Both the position numbers and the translations under genes were made by a program. The notes under the pieces are model-generated. The model had not been told where the DNA came from, did not search any database, and was given only the letters and a program-made list of their open reading frames with translations. A stretch of 7,152 nucleotides of DNA, taken from NCBI GenBank assembly GCA_001771235.1, contig METF01000262.1, positions 8,144 to 15,295 of the forward strand. Direction: 5' to 3'. Shown here one piece after another: positions 1 to 6,737 of this stretch; positions within the stretch are counted from its first letter, which is position 1; each line of letters opens with the position of its first letter. This DNA is from Candidatus Zhuqueibacterota bacterium RBG_16_48_16 (lineage in GTDB: Bacteria > Zhuqueibacterota > Zhuqueibacteria > Residuimicrobiales > Sediminimicrobiaceae).

Positions 1-72
1 GTGGAAGAAAGTGGATGATGTTTCTCATGATTACTCTCAATATTTAGTTCACAAAGGTTCTTGATGCTTCAG

Positions 73-158
73 GTATTCAATGAAAGGCTAAAGCCTGAAT
101 TCCAGCTTGTGGAATTCATCCTTTAGAATTTCATTTTCGCTTTTTAATCATTGAATAC
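73..158. repeat. Nested imperfect inverted repeat (86 bp) with GGCTAAAGCC core
   Basis: The outer arms GTATTCAATG (73-82) and CATTGAATAC (149-158) are perfect 10-bp reverse complements. Inside them, 83-104 pairs with 110-131 in 18 of 22 positions around the 5-nt loop GCTTG (105-109). The innermost 9 bp, TGAATTCCA/TGGAATTCA, are perfect. The right side has 17 unpaired bases (132-148) between inner and outer arms, beginning with a CATT that can replace the outer pairing of 79-82 and continue the inner stem to 79-135. The left inner arm contains GGCTAAAGCC, itself a small palindrome (86-95). From memory this resembles dispersed intergenic repeats of uncultured bacteria. It could also end transcription of an unseen upstream gene, although the T-rich stretch after it is interrupted. 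Confidence 0.7.
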
Positions 159-288
159 GAATATATTTTTTCCTATTATTAGGCAAATTTTATGAAATGA
201 AATAGCCTGAACGATGTGTTAAAAAACTTCAACGGTTTTCTTTACAACAAAACAATCATCTCAAGGCATCCATTTTTTGACCGATATT

Positions 289-294
289 TATAAT
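289..294 (+). promoter_or_regulatory. TATAAT hexamer, possible -10 element of the operon
   Basis: This is a perfect match to the sigma-70 -10 consensus, 198 bases before the glgP start. No convincing -35 hexamer lies 16-18 bp upstream. A TTGACC at 277-282 is far too close (6 bp spacer), and there is no extended -10 TG. In AT-rich DNA such a hexamer is expected by chance, so this is only a candidate. The inverted repeat at 307-325 would lie just downstream of the transcription start it implies. Confidence 0.18.
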
Positions 295-306
295 AACACG
301 GCTATT

Positions 307-325
307 TTATTGAAACTGTCAATAA
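307..325. promoter_or_regulatory. Operator-like inverted repeat TTATTGA-N5-TCAATAA
   Basis: A perfect 7-bp inverted repeat, TTATTGA (307-313) and TCAATAA (319-325), is separated by AACTG. The size and symmetry fit a binding site for a dimeric repressor, and the position fits, 13 bases after a TATAAT hexamer. No regulator is encoded in the window and the motif is not one I can assign to a family. It may also be a chance palindrome in AT-rich sequence. Confidence 0.25.
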
Positions 326-427
326 GACCATCATAGCATCCTGATAAGAGAAATCAGAGCACGGAATCTTATCTTACTCTCGCTGCTTATGCTTCACCTG
401 GCATCAAACATTTTTAATTCCTTTTAG

Positions 428-445
428 CAGCAAACGGTTTTGCTG
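428..445 (+). promoter_or_regulatory. Short perfect hairpin in the glgP leader
   Basis: CAGCAAA (428-434) and TTTGCTG (439-445) form a perfect 7-bp stem closed by a 4-nt loop CGGT, with one possible G-U pair added outside (427/446). It ends 46 bases before the glgP start codon, so it would sit in the 5' untranslated leader of the operon mRNA. It does not cover the Shine-Dalgarno sequence. Possible roles are mRNA stability or a regulatory structure. No T-run follows, so it is not an intrinsic terminator. Confidence 0.3.
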
Positions 446-491
446 TCCGGCACTTCACCAGGAAGATTCAACCTTTGAGAAAGGAAGCAAG

Positions 492-3065
492 ATGTTCAAT
501 GTTCGCAAATTCCACGTACTTCCCCGCTTACCGAGAGAATTAACCGGCCTCAAAGAATTAGCCCATAATCTTTACTGGACCTGGGATTATGAGGTTTCCG
601 CGTTGTTCCGTCGCCTCGACCGCGATTATTGGGAAGAGTGCGGCCAAAATCCCGTTATGCTGTTGGGAAACCTGGATCAAAAACTGCTGGAAATGCGCGC
701 CAAGGACGACGGCTACTTATCCCACCTGAAAAGAGCCAGGGCAGCGCTTGCGGATTATTTGAGTAACTCATCCTGGTTCGAAAAGTCGGAACACGAGGAT
801 AAATCGATTCAGATCGCCTATTTCTCGATGGAATACGGACTGGCAACCTGTTTGCCCATCTATTCCGGCGGTCTCGGTGTTCTCTCCGCCGATCACTTGA
901 AATCCGCCAGCGATCTGGGGTTGCCGCTGGTCGGCGTGGGATTATTGTATCGCAAGGGATATTTTCAGCAATACCTGTCGCGCGATGGCTGGCAACAGGA
1001 ATTTTTCGGCGAGCGCGATCTTCACAACATGCCCATTCAACTGGAAAAAGACGATAACAATGAGCCGTTGAAAATATCCGTGGAATTCGATGGCAGGAGA
1101 ATATTTGCCCAAATTTGGCGGGTCGATGTGGGAAAAGTTGCCCTCTATTTGCTCGATACTTATATCCCTGAAAATGCGCCCGAAGATCAAAAAATCACCA
1201 ACAAGCTTTATGGCGGCGATAACGATCTCCGCATAAAACAGGAAATCCTGTTGGGCATTGGCGGCTTCCGGGCATTGGTGGCAGTGGGGAAAAACCCGGA
1301 CGTCTGCCACATGAATGAAGGACACTCCGCTTTTTTGACGCTTGAACGAACGCGTATGGCTATGGAAGAATACGGACTCAGCTTTTGGCAGGCGCTGGAA
1401 GGGACACGCGGCGGCAATCTATTCACCAGTCACACACCCGTTCCGGCCGGGATAGATGAATTCGACAATGGCCTCGTCGACAGATATCTCGGCAAATACT
1501 ACACCTCGTTAGACCTGTCGACGGAAGAGTTTCATGAATTGGGCGGTTCGCATTTGCCGCAATCAAACGGCAAATTCAATATGGCCATATTTGCTATCAA
1601 TATGGCGGGTTATTATAACGGTGTGAGTCGCCTTCACGGAAAAGTAGCCAGAAAGATGTGGAGCTACCTGTGGCCGAATGTTCCCGAACAGGAAATACCC
1701 ATCGGCCACATTACCAATGGCATTCATTTCCGAACCTGGATATCCGATGATATCGCCCAATTGCTGGATCGATATTTAGGCTCGAAATGGTACCAGGATC
1801 CGGCCAATGAGGCGGTTTGGGCCCGTGTGAATCAAATCCCCGATGAGGAGCTGTGGCGTTCTCATGAGCGCTGTCGCGAACAACTGGTATCCTTTGCCCG
1901 TACCCGGGTGCAGAAACAACTGGCCAATTCAGGGGCCAGCCAGATGCAGATCAATCAGGCCAAAGAGGTTCTTGATCCGGAGGCATTGACAATCGGCTTT
2001 GCCCGCCGTTTTGCCGACTATAAGCGGGCCTACCTGCTGTTCAGAAACAGGGATCGATTGGCTGAGCTGCTCAACAACAAAGACAAACCCGTTCAACTGA
2101 TTTTCGCCGGCAAATCCCACCCCAAGGATGATATTGGCAAGAGCATTATCCGCGATATTATCAATGTTATGCGAAACGAAGAATTCCGGCAGAAAATTGT
2201 CTTTATCGAGGATTACAATCTTTGCGTCGCCAATTACCTGGTGCAAGGCGTGGACGTATGGCTCAACAATCCGAGAAGGCCGAGAGAGGCGAGCGGTACC
2301 AGCGGTATGAAGGCGGCTGCGAATGGCGTCCTTAATTTGAGTGTACTGGACGGCTGGTGGGATGAAGCTTACGACAGCAGCCTGGGCTGGGCTATAGGGC
2401 GTGGCGAAGAGTACCCCGATTCGATGCGAGACGAGCAGGACAGGTTAGAATCCGAATCCCTATACCATCTGCTGGAAAATGAAATCATCCCCGTGTTTTA
2501 CGATCGAGGCGCCTCCGGCATGCCCCATCGTTGGGTGCAAATGATGAAAAACTGTATCCGCACACTGGGGCCAAAGTTTAACACCAACCGCATGGTGCGG
2601 CAATATTGCGAAACCTATTATCTTCCGGCCGCCGCACGCTGGAAGCGTTTTCAGAAAAACAAAATGAAAACGGCGAAAGAATTGGCTGCCTGGAAAGATT
2701 ACATGTTCGAGAATTGGGAAAAGATCAAATTCATCAAGGTTGTGGCAGAAGACCGCGACGCCCTGAAGGTGACGGAAAAACTTGCGGTAGAAGCCTGGCT
2801 GAATGTGGATGGTATCGCCCCTGACGACCTGTCGGTGCAGGTCTATTTTGGCCAGCTCGACCCTGGTGACCAAATCGTGAACGGCCAATTTATCGAAATG
2901 GAATTGGCGGGCAAAGAAGCAAAAACGACTTTTCGGTACCGGGTGGAAATACCCTGCCGGGCAACCGGCCAACATGGCTACGGCCTGCGTGTGCTTCCCA
3001 AGCATGCCGAGCTGACCCATCCCTACGAGATGGGGCTCATCACCTGGGATACCAGTGATAGTTAA
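492..3065 (+). CDS. glgP: Alpha-glucan (glycogen/maltodextrin) phosphorylase, DUF3417 type
   Basis: This 857-residue enzyme of glycosyltransferase family GT35 releases glucose-1-phosphate from the non-reducing ends of alpha-1,4-glucans, using pyridoxal phosphate in the cytoplasm. Residues 1 to about 100 match the N-terminal DUF3417 domain seen in the Thermotoga/Thermus-like phosphorylase branch. The catalytic body follows with IAYFSMEYGL, PIYSGGLGVLSADH, HMNEGHSAF, FTSHTPVPAG and GFARRFADYKRA. The motif EASGTSGMKAAANG (599-612) carries Lys607, the expected Schiff-base lysine for PLP. The last ~110 residues (VEAWL...VQVYFG...GYGLRVLPKH...ITW) form the C-terminal extension typical of this subfamily, so the protein looks full length and intact. 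The ATG at 492 has a Shine-Dalgarno AAGGA six bases upstream, and the protein starts with the family-typical 'KFHVLPRLP'. The stop overlaps the next start (TAATG). Polymer preference cannot be read from sequence. Confidence 0.95.
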   Translation: MFNVRKFHVLPRLPRELTGLKELAHNLYWTWDYEVSALFRRLDRDYWEECGQNPVMLLGNLDQKLLEMRAKDDGYLSHLKRARAALADYLSNSSWFEKSEHEDKSIQIAYFSMEYGLATCLPIYSGGLGVLSADHLKSASDLGLPLVGVGLLYRKGYFQQYLSRDGWQQEFFGERDLHNMPIQLEKDDNNEPLKISVEFDGRRIFAQIWRVDVGKVALYLLDTYIPENAPEDQKITNKLYGGDNDLRIKQEILLGIGGFRALVAVGKNPDVCHMNEGHSAFLTLERTRMAMEEYGLSFWQALEGTRGGNLFTSHTPVPAGIDEFDNGLVDRYLGKYYTSLDLSTEEFHELGGSHLPQSNGKFNMAIFAINMAGYYNGVSRLHGKVARKMWSYLWPNVPEQEIPIGHITNGIHFRTWISDDIAQLLDRYLGSKWYQDPANEAVWARVNQIPDEELWRSHERCREQLVSFARTRVQKQLANSGASQMQINQAKEVLDPEALTIGFARRFADYKRAYLLFRNRDRLAELLNNKDKPVQLIFAGKSHPKDDIGKSIIRDIINVMRNEEFRQKIVFIEDYNLCVANYLVQGVDVWLNNPRRPREASGTSGMKAAANGVLNLSVLDGWWDEAYDSSLGWAIGRGEEYPDSMRDEQDRLESESLYHLLENEIIPVFYDRGASGMPHRWVQMMKNCIRTLGPKFNTNRMVRQYCETYYLPAAARWKRFQKNKMKTAKELAAWKDYMFENWEKIKFIKVVAEDRDALKVTEKLAVEAWLNVDGIAPDDLSVQVYFGQLDPGDQIVNGQFIEMELAGKEAKTTFRYRVEIPCRATGQHGYGLRVLPKHAELTHPYEMGLITWDTSDS

Positions 3066-4870
3066 TGGGTATTAAAATAAAATATCTCGACGGAGCCAGG
3101 CTGAAGCGCTCCATCATCGCATCCGCCTGCCACGTCGGAACAAAGCAAAACGAGCTGGATCGCATCAACGTCTTTCCGGTGGCGGATGGCGACACCGGCA
3201 CCAACATGGTGGCGACGCTGAACACTATTGCGACCGGGGCGCAAAACTGCCGCGATACTTCTTTAGAAAATGTCAGCAATGTCATTGCCGAATCGGCCCT
3301 GGAGGGAGCGAGAGGCAATTCCGGGACGATTCTGGCGCAATTTTTTCAGGGACTGGCCGAGTACACCAGGGGGAATCATCGTCTCAGCACCGGCGGTTTT
3401 GCCCAGGCCGCAGCCAAAGCTGTGGAAAAGGCAAAGAACGCCCTCGCCAATCCCGTCGAAGGCACCATTCTGACGGTGATGAAAGATTGGGCAAGCCACC
3501 TCACCGATCATTCTTCCGCGACCCATGATTTTGTGGAGCTGTTAAAGGATTCTCTTTCGCGAGCCAAAAAATCCCTGGCCGACACGCCGAATAAATTAAG
3601 AGTGCTTAAAAAGGCCGGTGTGGTCGATGCGGGCGCCCAGGGGTTCGTCCACATGCTCGAAGGGGTTGTGGAATTTATGGAAAGCGGCAAAATCGCCGCC
3701 TTGAGCACAACGGCAAAAGTTGCGGATAGAGTCCGGCATTTCCGTTTGCCAAAGATCAGGCAAAACCTGGCTTTCACATTTTGCGCCGAATGCCTGGTCG
3801 AAGGCCGGCACATTGACACGGAAAAAATCAAAAGCGAGCTGGCCGAGCTGGGGGATTCGCTCATCGTCGTCGGCTCTCCCCAGAAAATCAGGATTCATAT
3901 CCATACCAACGAGCCGGATCGCATCTTTGCCGTTGCCAGCCGGCACGGCAACCTCCGCCGCCGAAAAGTCGAGGACATGAAAAAACAACACGAGAATCCG
4001 GACAGGTCGGATTTACCCGGAAGGATTGCGCTGGTAACGGATTCGACGTGTGATTTGCCGGAAGAAATGTTCGAGCGGTTGAATGTCTATATGGTCCCTG
4101 TGCTGGTACAAGTGGGGCATAAAAGCCTGCTGGACAGGCAGGAATTGCCGATTGATGAATTCTATAGCCTGTTAAAAAATTCAACGGAGCGCCTGACCAC
4201 CTCGCAACCGCCGCCCTCATCATTCAAAGCGTTGTACAATCGGCTCGGCGAAAATCATGATGCCGTTCTGTCCCTGCATATTTCCGGAAAACTGAGCGGT
4301 ACTTTTAACGGCGCCCGTATGGCGGCGAGCGAATTTTCCGGCCGCACGCCGATCGAGGTCATCGATACCAAAACCACCTCGGCGGCGTTGGGACTTGTTG
4401 TCGCCGAAACCGCGCGCCTGATCAAAGAGAATACCGATCATGGCGAGATTCTGGCAAAAGTAAAAAGCATGATCGAAAACGTGCGGATATTCGTCGCCGT
4501 ACCGACGCTGAAATATATCATCCGCAGCGGCAGACTGACCAAATCCAAAGGACTATTGGCCAATCTGTTCAACATCCGTCCGGTGATCACCCTGGATTCG
4601 CAAGGCGGCGCAACGGATGCCGCGCGGGTTTTTGGCCGGCGCAACGTGATTCGCAAGACGTTAGAGCTGGCCTGCCGTTTTGCCAGCACATCAAAATCGC
4701 CCCGCTTCAGCGTTGTCCACGTTCAGGCCCCGGAGCTGGCCGCCCTTTTTCGCAATCACCTGGCAAAAAGGTTTCATGCCGACAATATTTTCATCACGGA
4801 TGCATCGCCTGCATTGGGACTGCATGTCGGTATTGGCAGTGCGGCTATTGCCGTATTGGCGGATTATTAA
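3065..4870 (+). CDS. DhaL/FakA-like kinase fused to a DegV/FakB-like fatty-acid-binding domain
   Basis: A 601-residue fusion. Residues 1 to about 210 are a DhaL/DAK2 kinase domain as in FakA: INVFPVADGDTGTNM (34-48, Asp41 and Asp43 as expected Mg/ATP ligands), GARGNSG (81-87) and AGVVDAGAQGF (184-194). Residues about 235-310 match the FakA middle domain: FCAECLVEG with Cys240, LGDSLIVVG, and IHIHTNEP with His278/His280, a probable metal site. From about 320 to the end lies a DegV/FakB domain: ALVTDSTCDLPEE, TTSQPPPSSF (378-387), ISGKLSGTF (406-414), DTKTTSAALG (434-443), YIIRSGRL and a C-terminal HVGIGSAAIAV. In known systems FakB presents a bound fatty acid to FakA, which makes acyl-phosphate. 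This protein plausibly does both jobs and would feed PlsY, encoded 12 bp downstream. The ATG overlaps the glgP stop by one base with no clear Shine-Dalgarno, suggesting translational coupling; the start matches FakA N-termini. Fatty-acid kinase activity is inferred. It might still need a separate FakB. Confidence 0.88.
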   Translation: MGIKIKYLDGARLKRSIIASACHVGTKQNELDRINVFPVADGDTGTNMVATLNTIATGAQNCRDTSLENVSNVIAESALEGARGNSGTILAQFFQGLAEYTRGNHRLSTGGFAQAAAKAVEKAKNALANPVEGTILTVMKDWASHLTDHSSATHDFVELLKDSLSRAKKSLADTPNKLRVLKKAGVVDAGAQGFVHMLEGVVEFMESGKIAALSTTAKVADRVRHFRLPKIRQNLAFTFCAECLVEGRHIDTEKIKSELAELGDSLIVVGSPQKIRIHIHTNEPDRIFAVASRHGNLRRRKVEDMKKQHENPDRSDLPGRIALVTDSTCDLPEEMFERLNVYMVPVLVQVGHKSLLDRQELPIDEFYSLLKNSTERLTTSQPPPSSFKALYNRLGENHDAVLSLHISGKLSGTFNGARMAASEFSGRTPIEVIDTKTTSAALGLVVAETARLIKENTDHGEILAKVKSMIENVRIFVAVPTLKYIIRSGRLTKSKGLLANLFNIRPVITLDSQGGATDAARVFGRRNVIRKTLELACRFASTSKSPRFSVVHVQAPELAALFRNHLAKRFHADNIFITDASPALGLHVGIGSAAIAVLADY

Positions 4871-4882
4871 AAGGGATAAACC

Positions 4883-5512
4883 ATGATAACGCTTTTACTC
4901 ATCGTTCTCCTTTCTTATCTCATCGGCTCGATCCCGACCAGCATCATCGTCGGCAAAGCATTACGCGGCATTGACATCCGCCAGCACGGCAGCGGCAACG
5001 CCGGGGGCACCAATGTCTTCCGAGTACTGGGCTGGAAACCTGGAGTGTTCGTCATGGCGTTCGACGTTTTCAAAGGATTTGCCGCCACCTTTTGGGTTGC
5101 ACGAATCGCCATTGACCCAGCCCCCGTCGGCTTTGAAATTGTACAACTGATCGCCGGCTGCGCCGTCATTTTTGGACACATCTGGACGATCTTTGCCGGA
5201 TTCCGGGGCGGCAAGGGGGTCGGCACCGCCGCCGGAATGCTCCTGGCTCTCTACCCGGTTGCGTTACTTATCTGCGCCATTGTTTTTGCCCTGGTCCTGA
5301 CAGCCACGCGAATCGTGTCCATCAGCTCGATATCCGCTGCGCTCACCCTGCCGCTGGTGTTGACCATTTTTCGCTTTGTGCTCGACCAGCCCACCGCCTT
5401 GCCGCTTTACATATTCAGCTTTTTTGCCTCCTCATTGATCATCTTCACCCATCGATCCAATATCAAAAGGCTGCTGCAAGGCACGGAAAACAAGTTTGGC
5501 CGAAAAAAATGA
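4883..5512 (+). CDS. plsY: Acyl-phosphate:glycerol-3-phosphate acyltransferase PlsY
   Basis: A 209-residue multi-pass inner-membrane enzyme that transfers the acyl group of acyl-phosphate to the sn-1 position of glycerol-3-phosphate, the first committed step of phospholipid synthesis. The family motifs are all present: GSIPTS after the first membrane helix (15-20), GSGNAGGTNVFRVLG (36-50), DVFKG (61-65), GHIWTIFAGFRGGKGVGT (98-115) and the C-terminal HRSNIKRLLQGTEN (190-203). Length is normal for the family. In the third motif the usual proline (GHxxP) is Thr102 and the usual GGKGVAT reads GGKGVGT; the glycine- and lysine-rich core is kept, so activity is expected. The ATG follows a good Shine-Dalgarno (AAGGGA, 4871-4876) with a 6-base spacer and lies 12 bp after the fusion gene. 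Acyl-phosphate is the product expected from that upstream protein, or from PlsX encoded elsewhere. Confidence 0.95.
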   Translation: MITLLLIVLLSYLIGSIPTSIIVGKALRGIDIRQHGSGNAGGTNVFRVLGWKPGVFVMAFDVFKGFAATFWVARIAIDPAPVGFEIVQLIAGCAVIFGHIWTIFAGFRGGKGVGTAAGMLLALYPVALLICAIVFALVLTATRIVSISSISAALTLPLVLTIFRFVLDQPTALPLYIFSFFASSLIIFTHRSNIKRLLQGTENKFGRKK

Positions 5513-5524
5513 TCGTATTCGAAA

Positions 5525-6463
5525 ATGAGTGATCATCTCAGCCTCACTTTATTAGGTACCGGCGCTTCTCTTCCGTCGAAGCGTCGGGGACTGCCGTCCC
5601 TGGTTATCCGCAAAGACGGTGAATATATCCTGTGCGATTGCAGCGAGGGGACACAACAACGCATCATGCACGCCAACATCCCGCCGTCGCGGATTCACAC
5701 CATGCTCATCTCCCATCTGCACGGCGATCACATTTTCGGCATCCCCGGTTTTATCACCTCGCAACAAATGGCTTCCCGAAGCAATCCACTGCGCATCATC
5801 GGGCCAACCGGCTTGCAGAAATATCTGCAACTCATCAAGGACATATCGGGCTACGGGATCGATTATCCGTTAGAGATCGACGAAATGTCGGCGGCCTCGC
5901 ACGAATTCAAGGCCGGATCGTTTTATGTCGCGGCACGCCAATTAGATCATCATGGCCAACCGTGTTATGGCTTTCGGCTTCAGGAAAAAGACAAGCCGGG
6001 AAAATTCAACAGCAGGAAAGCGGATGCGCTGGGAATTCCGCATGGACCGGAAAGAGCGGCGCTGCTCCGGGGAGAAAACGTCGTCCTGTCGGATGGTCGC
6101 ACTATCGAGCCGGCTATGCTCGTCGGGCCTACGCGACCGGGCAGGATTATCGCCTATTGCACAGACACCCGGCCTTGCAAAGCCGCCGTGGAGCTGGCAC
6201 AAGAGTGCGATCTGCTCGTTTACGACAGCACCTTCACCGACGAGCATACGGAGCTGGCAAACGAATCCGGACATAGCACTTCCGGACAGGCAGCCCGGAT
6301 CGCCCTTGAAGCCGATGCAAAACAGCTTGTTTTATGGCACATCAGCCCGCGTTATGACGAGGAGGATGAACTGCTTTTGTTGCAGCAAGCGAAAGGGGTT
6401 TTTCCAAGTACGCTTTTGCCTGACGATTTACAGACCCTGACCTTGCAACCCAGGAGTGCCTGA
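5525..6463 (+). CDS. rnz: Ribonuclease Z (tRNA 3' processing endonuclease)
   Basis: A 312-residue metallo-beta-lactamase-fold nuclease that cuts tRNA precursors just after the discriminator base so CCA can be added. The start LTLLGTGASLPSKRRGLPS is family-typical. The zinc ligands are visible: SHLHGDH (63-69: His64, His66, Asp68, His69), His142 or His143 in LDHHGQPCYGF, Asp214 in YCTDTRP and His272 in WHISPRY. The arm-region block KPGKFN...ALGIPHGPER...GENVVLSDGR is also intact, as is GHSTSGQAA (249-257). It corresponds to the short, bacterial form of about 310 residues. It begins 12 bp after plsY; no clear Shine-Dalgarno precedes the ATG at 5525, so translation may depend on coupling to plsY. 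It looks like a housekeeping gene sharing the transcript and has no evident functional link to lipid synthesis. Confidence 0.95.
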   Translation: MSDHLSLTLLGTGASLPSKRRGLPSLVIRKDGEYILCDCSEGTQQRIMHANIPPSRIHTMLISHLHGDHIFGIPGFITSQQMASRSNPLRIIGPTGLQKYLQLIKDISGYGIDYPLEIDEMSAASHEFKAGSFYVAARQLDHHGQPCYGFRLQEKDKPGKFNSRKADALGIPHGPERAALLRGENVVLSDGRTIEPAMLVGPTRPGRIIAYCTDTRPCKAAVELAQECDLLVYDSTFTDEHTELANESGHSTSGQAARIALEADAKQLVLWHISPRYDEEDELLLLQQAKGVFPSTLLPDDLQTLTLQPRSA

Positions 6464-6526
6464 CGCTCCACAGCTAACGATCACAGGTGCGTTATAAAAA
6501 AGTCAACATAATACTACAACGACACT

Positions 6527-6561
6527 TTGTCATTCTGAGGAGCGAAGCGACGAAGAATCTC
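6527..6561 (+). repeat. GTCATTCTGAG...GAAGAATCT repeat, copy A
   Basis: A 35-base unit starting TTGTCATTCTGAG and ending CGAAGAATCTC, with GAGCGAAGCGA between. The ends share their first 13 and last 11 bases with the inverted copy at 6593-6637. From memory, intergenic repeats with this wording occur many times in several uncultured bacterial genomes. Confidence 0.7.
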
Positions 6562-6592
6562 TGATTTCAGGCCTCAATTCGATATGACGAAC

Positions 6593-6637
6593 GAGATTCT
6601 TCGCTCTCCCGCAAGGCGGGGTCGCTCAGAATGACAA
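6593..6637 (-). repeat. GTCATTCTGAG...GAAGAATCT repeat, copy B with internal GC hairpin
   Basis: The reverse complement of this 45-base stretch begins TTGTCATTCTGAG and ends GCGAAGAATCTC like copy A. It is 10 bases longer because its middle contains a perfect hairpin, CCCGC (6608-6612) AAG GCGGG (6616-6620) on the + strand. It pairs with copy A to form the long inner stem of the 6509-6665 element. Confidence 0.7.
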
Positions 6638-6737
6638 GTTCTGAGAATTTGTCGTGGTAGTAATAATTCTGAGCGATTATGCTCAATCTTGCAACTTCCC
6701 GGAAGCGTTGAGCGTGATGTCCGAAATTCAGCGTGAG

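Larger units (their letters stand above)
1..491. other. Gene-free AT-rich leader region upstream of glgP
   Basis: No credible gene is visible in these 491 bases. All + frames are broken by stops, and no recognisable protein is encoded. Frame 2 is open from the window edge to a TGA at 62-64 (20 codons), which could be the tail of an upstream gene but cannot be identified. The region holds a large imperfect inverted repeat (73-158), an operator-like inverted repeat (307-325), a TATAAT hexamer (289-294) and a small hairpin (428-445). It ends in a good Shine-Dalgarno sequence (AAGGA, 481-485) six bases before the glgP start. The promoter of the four-gene operon most likely lies between about 250 and 430, but no strong -35/-10 pair can be picked out. 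Confidence 0.7.
6509..6665. repeat. Nested inverted-repeat element, 157 bp (MITE-like or REP-like)
   Basis: The outer arms are 6509-6524 (TAATACTACAACGACA) and 6650-6665 (TGTCGTGGTAGTAATA). They are reverse complements at 14 of 16 positions. Inside sit two inverted copies of a longer repeat: 6527-6561 on + and 6593-6637 on -, both running from TTGTCATTCTGAG to CGAAGAATCTC in their own orientation. The right side has 10 more bases than the left between outer and inner arms. The central loop is about 31 bases (6562-6592). No clear target-site duplication flanks it and no transposase is encoded, so it would be non-autonomous or a folded dispersed repeat. Confidence 0.75.

Noticed and set aside
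2..64. Open frame from the window edge to TGA at 62-64 (possible tail of an upstream gene)
   Set aside because: Only 20 codons are visible, without any recognisable motif; another frame is also open for 14 codons, so the length means nothing.
2460..3020. 186-codon open frame on the - strand inside glgP
   Set aside because: It lies wholly antisense to the conserved C-terminal part of the phosphorylase, shows no recognisable domain, and is explained by codon bias on the coding strand.
5632..6276. 214-codon + frame overlapping rnz
   Set aside because: It is out of frame with a complete, motif-perfect RNase Z and its arginine/histidine-rich product is typical of a shifted frame.
6509..6665. Intrinsic terminator of the operon
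   Set aside because: The arms are long and interrupted and no T-run follows; a terminating or stabilising role is possible but not shown by sequence.
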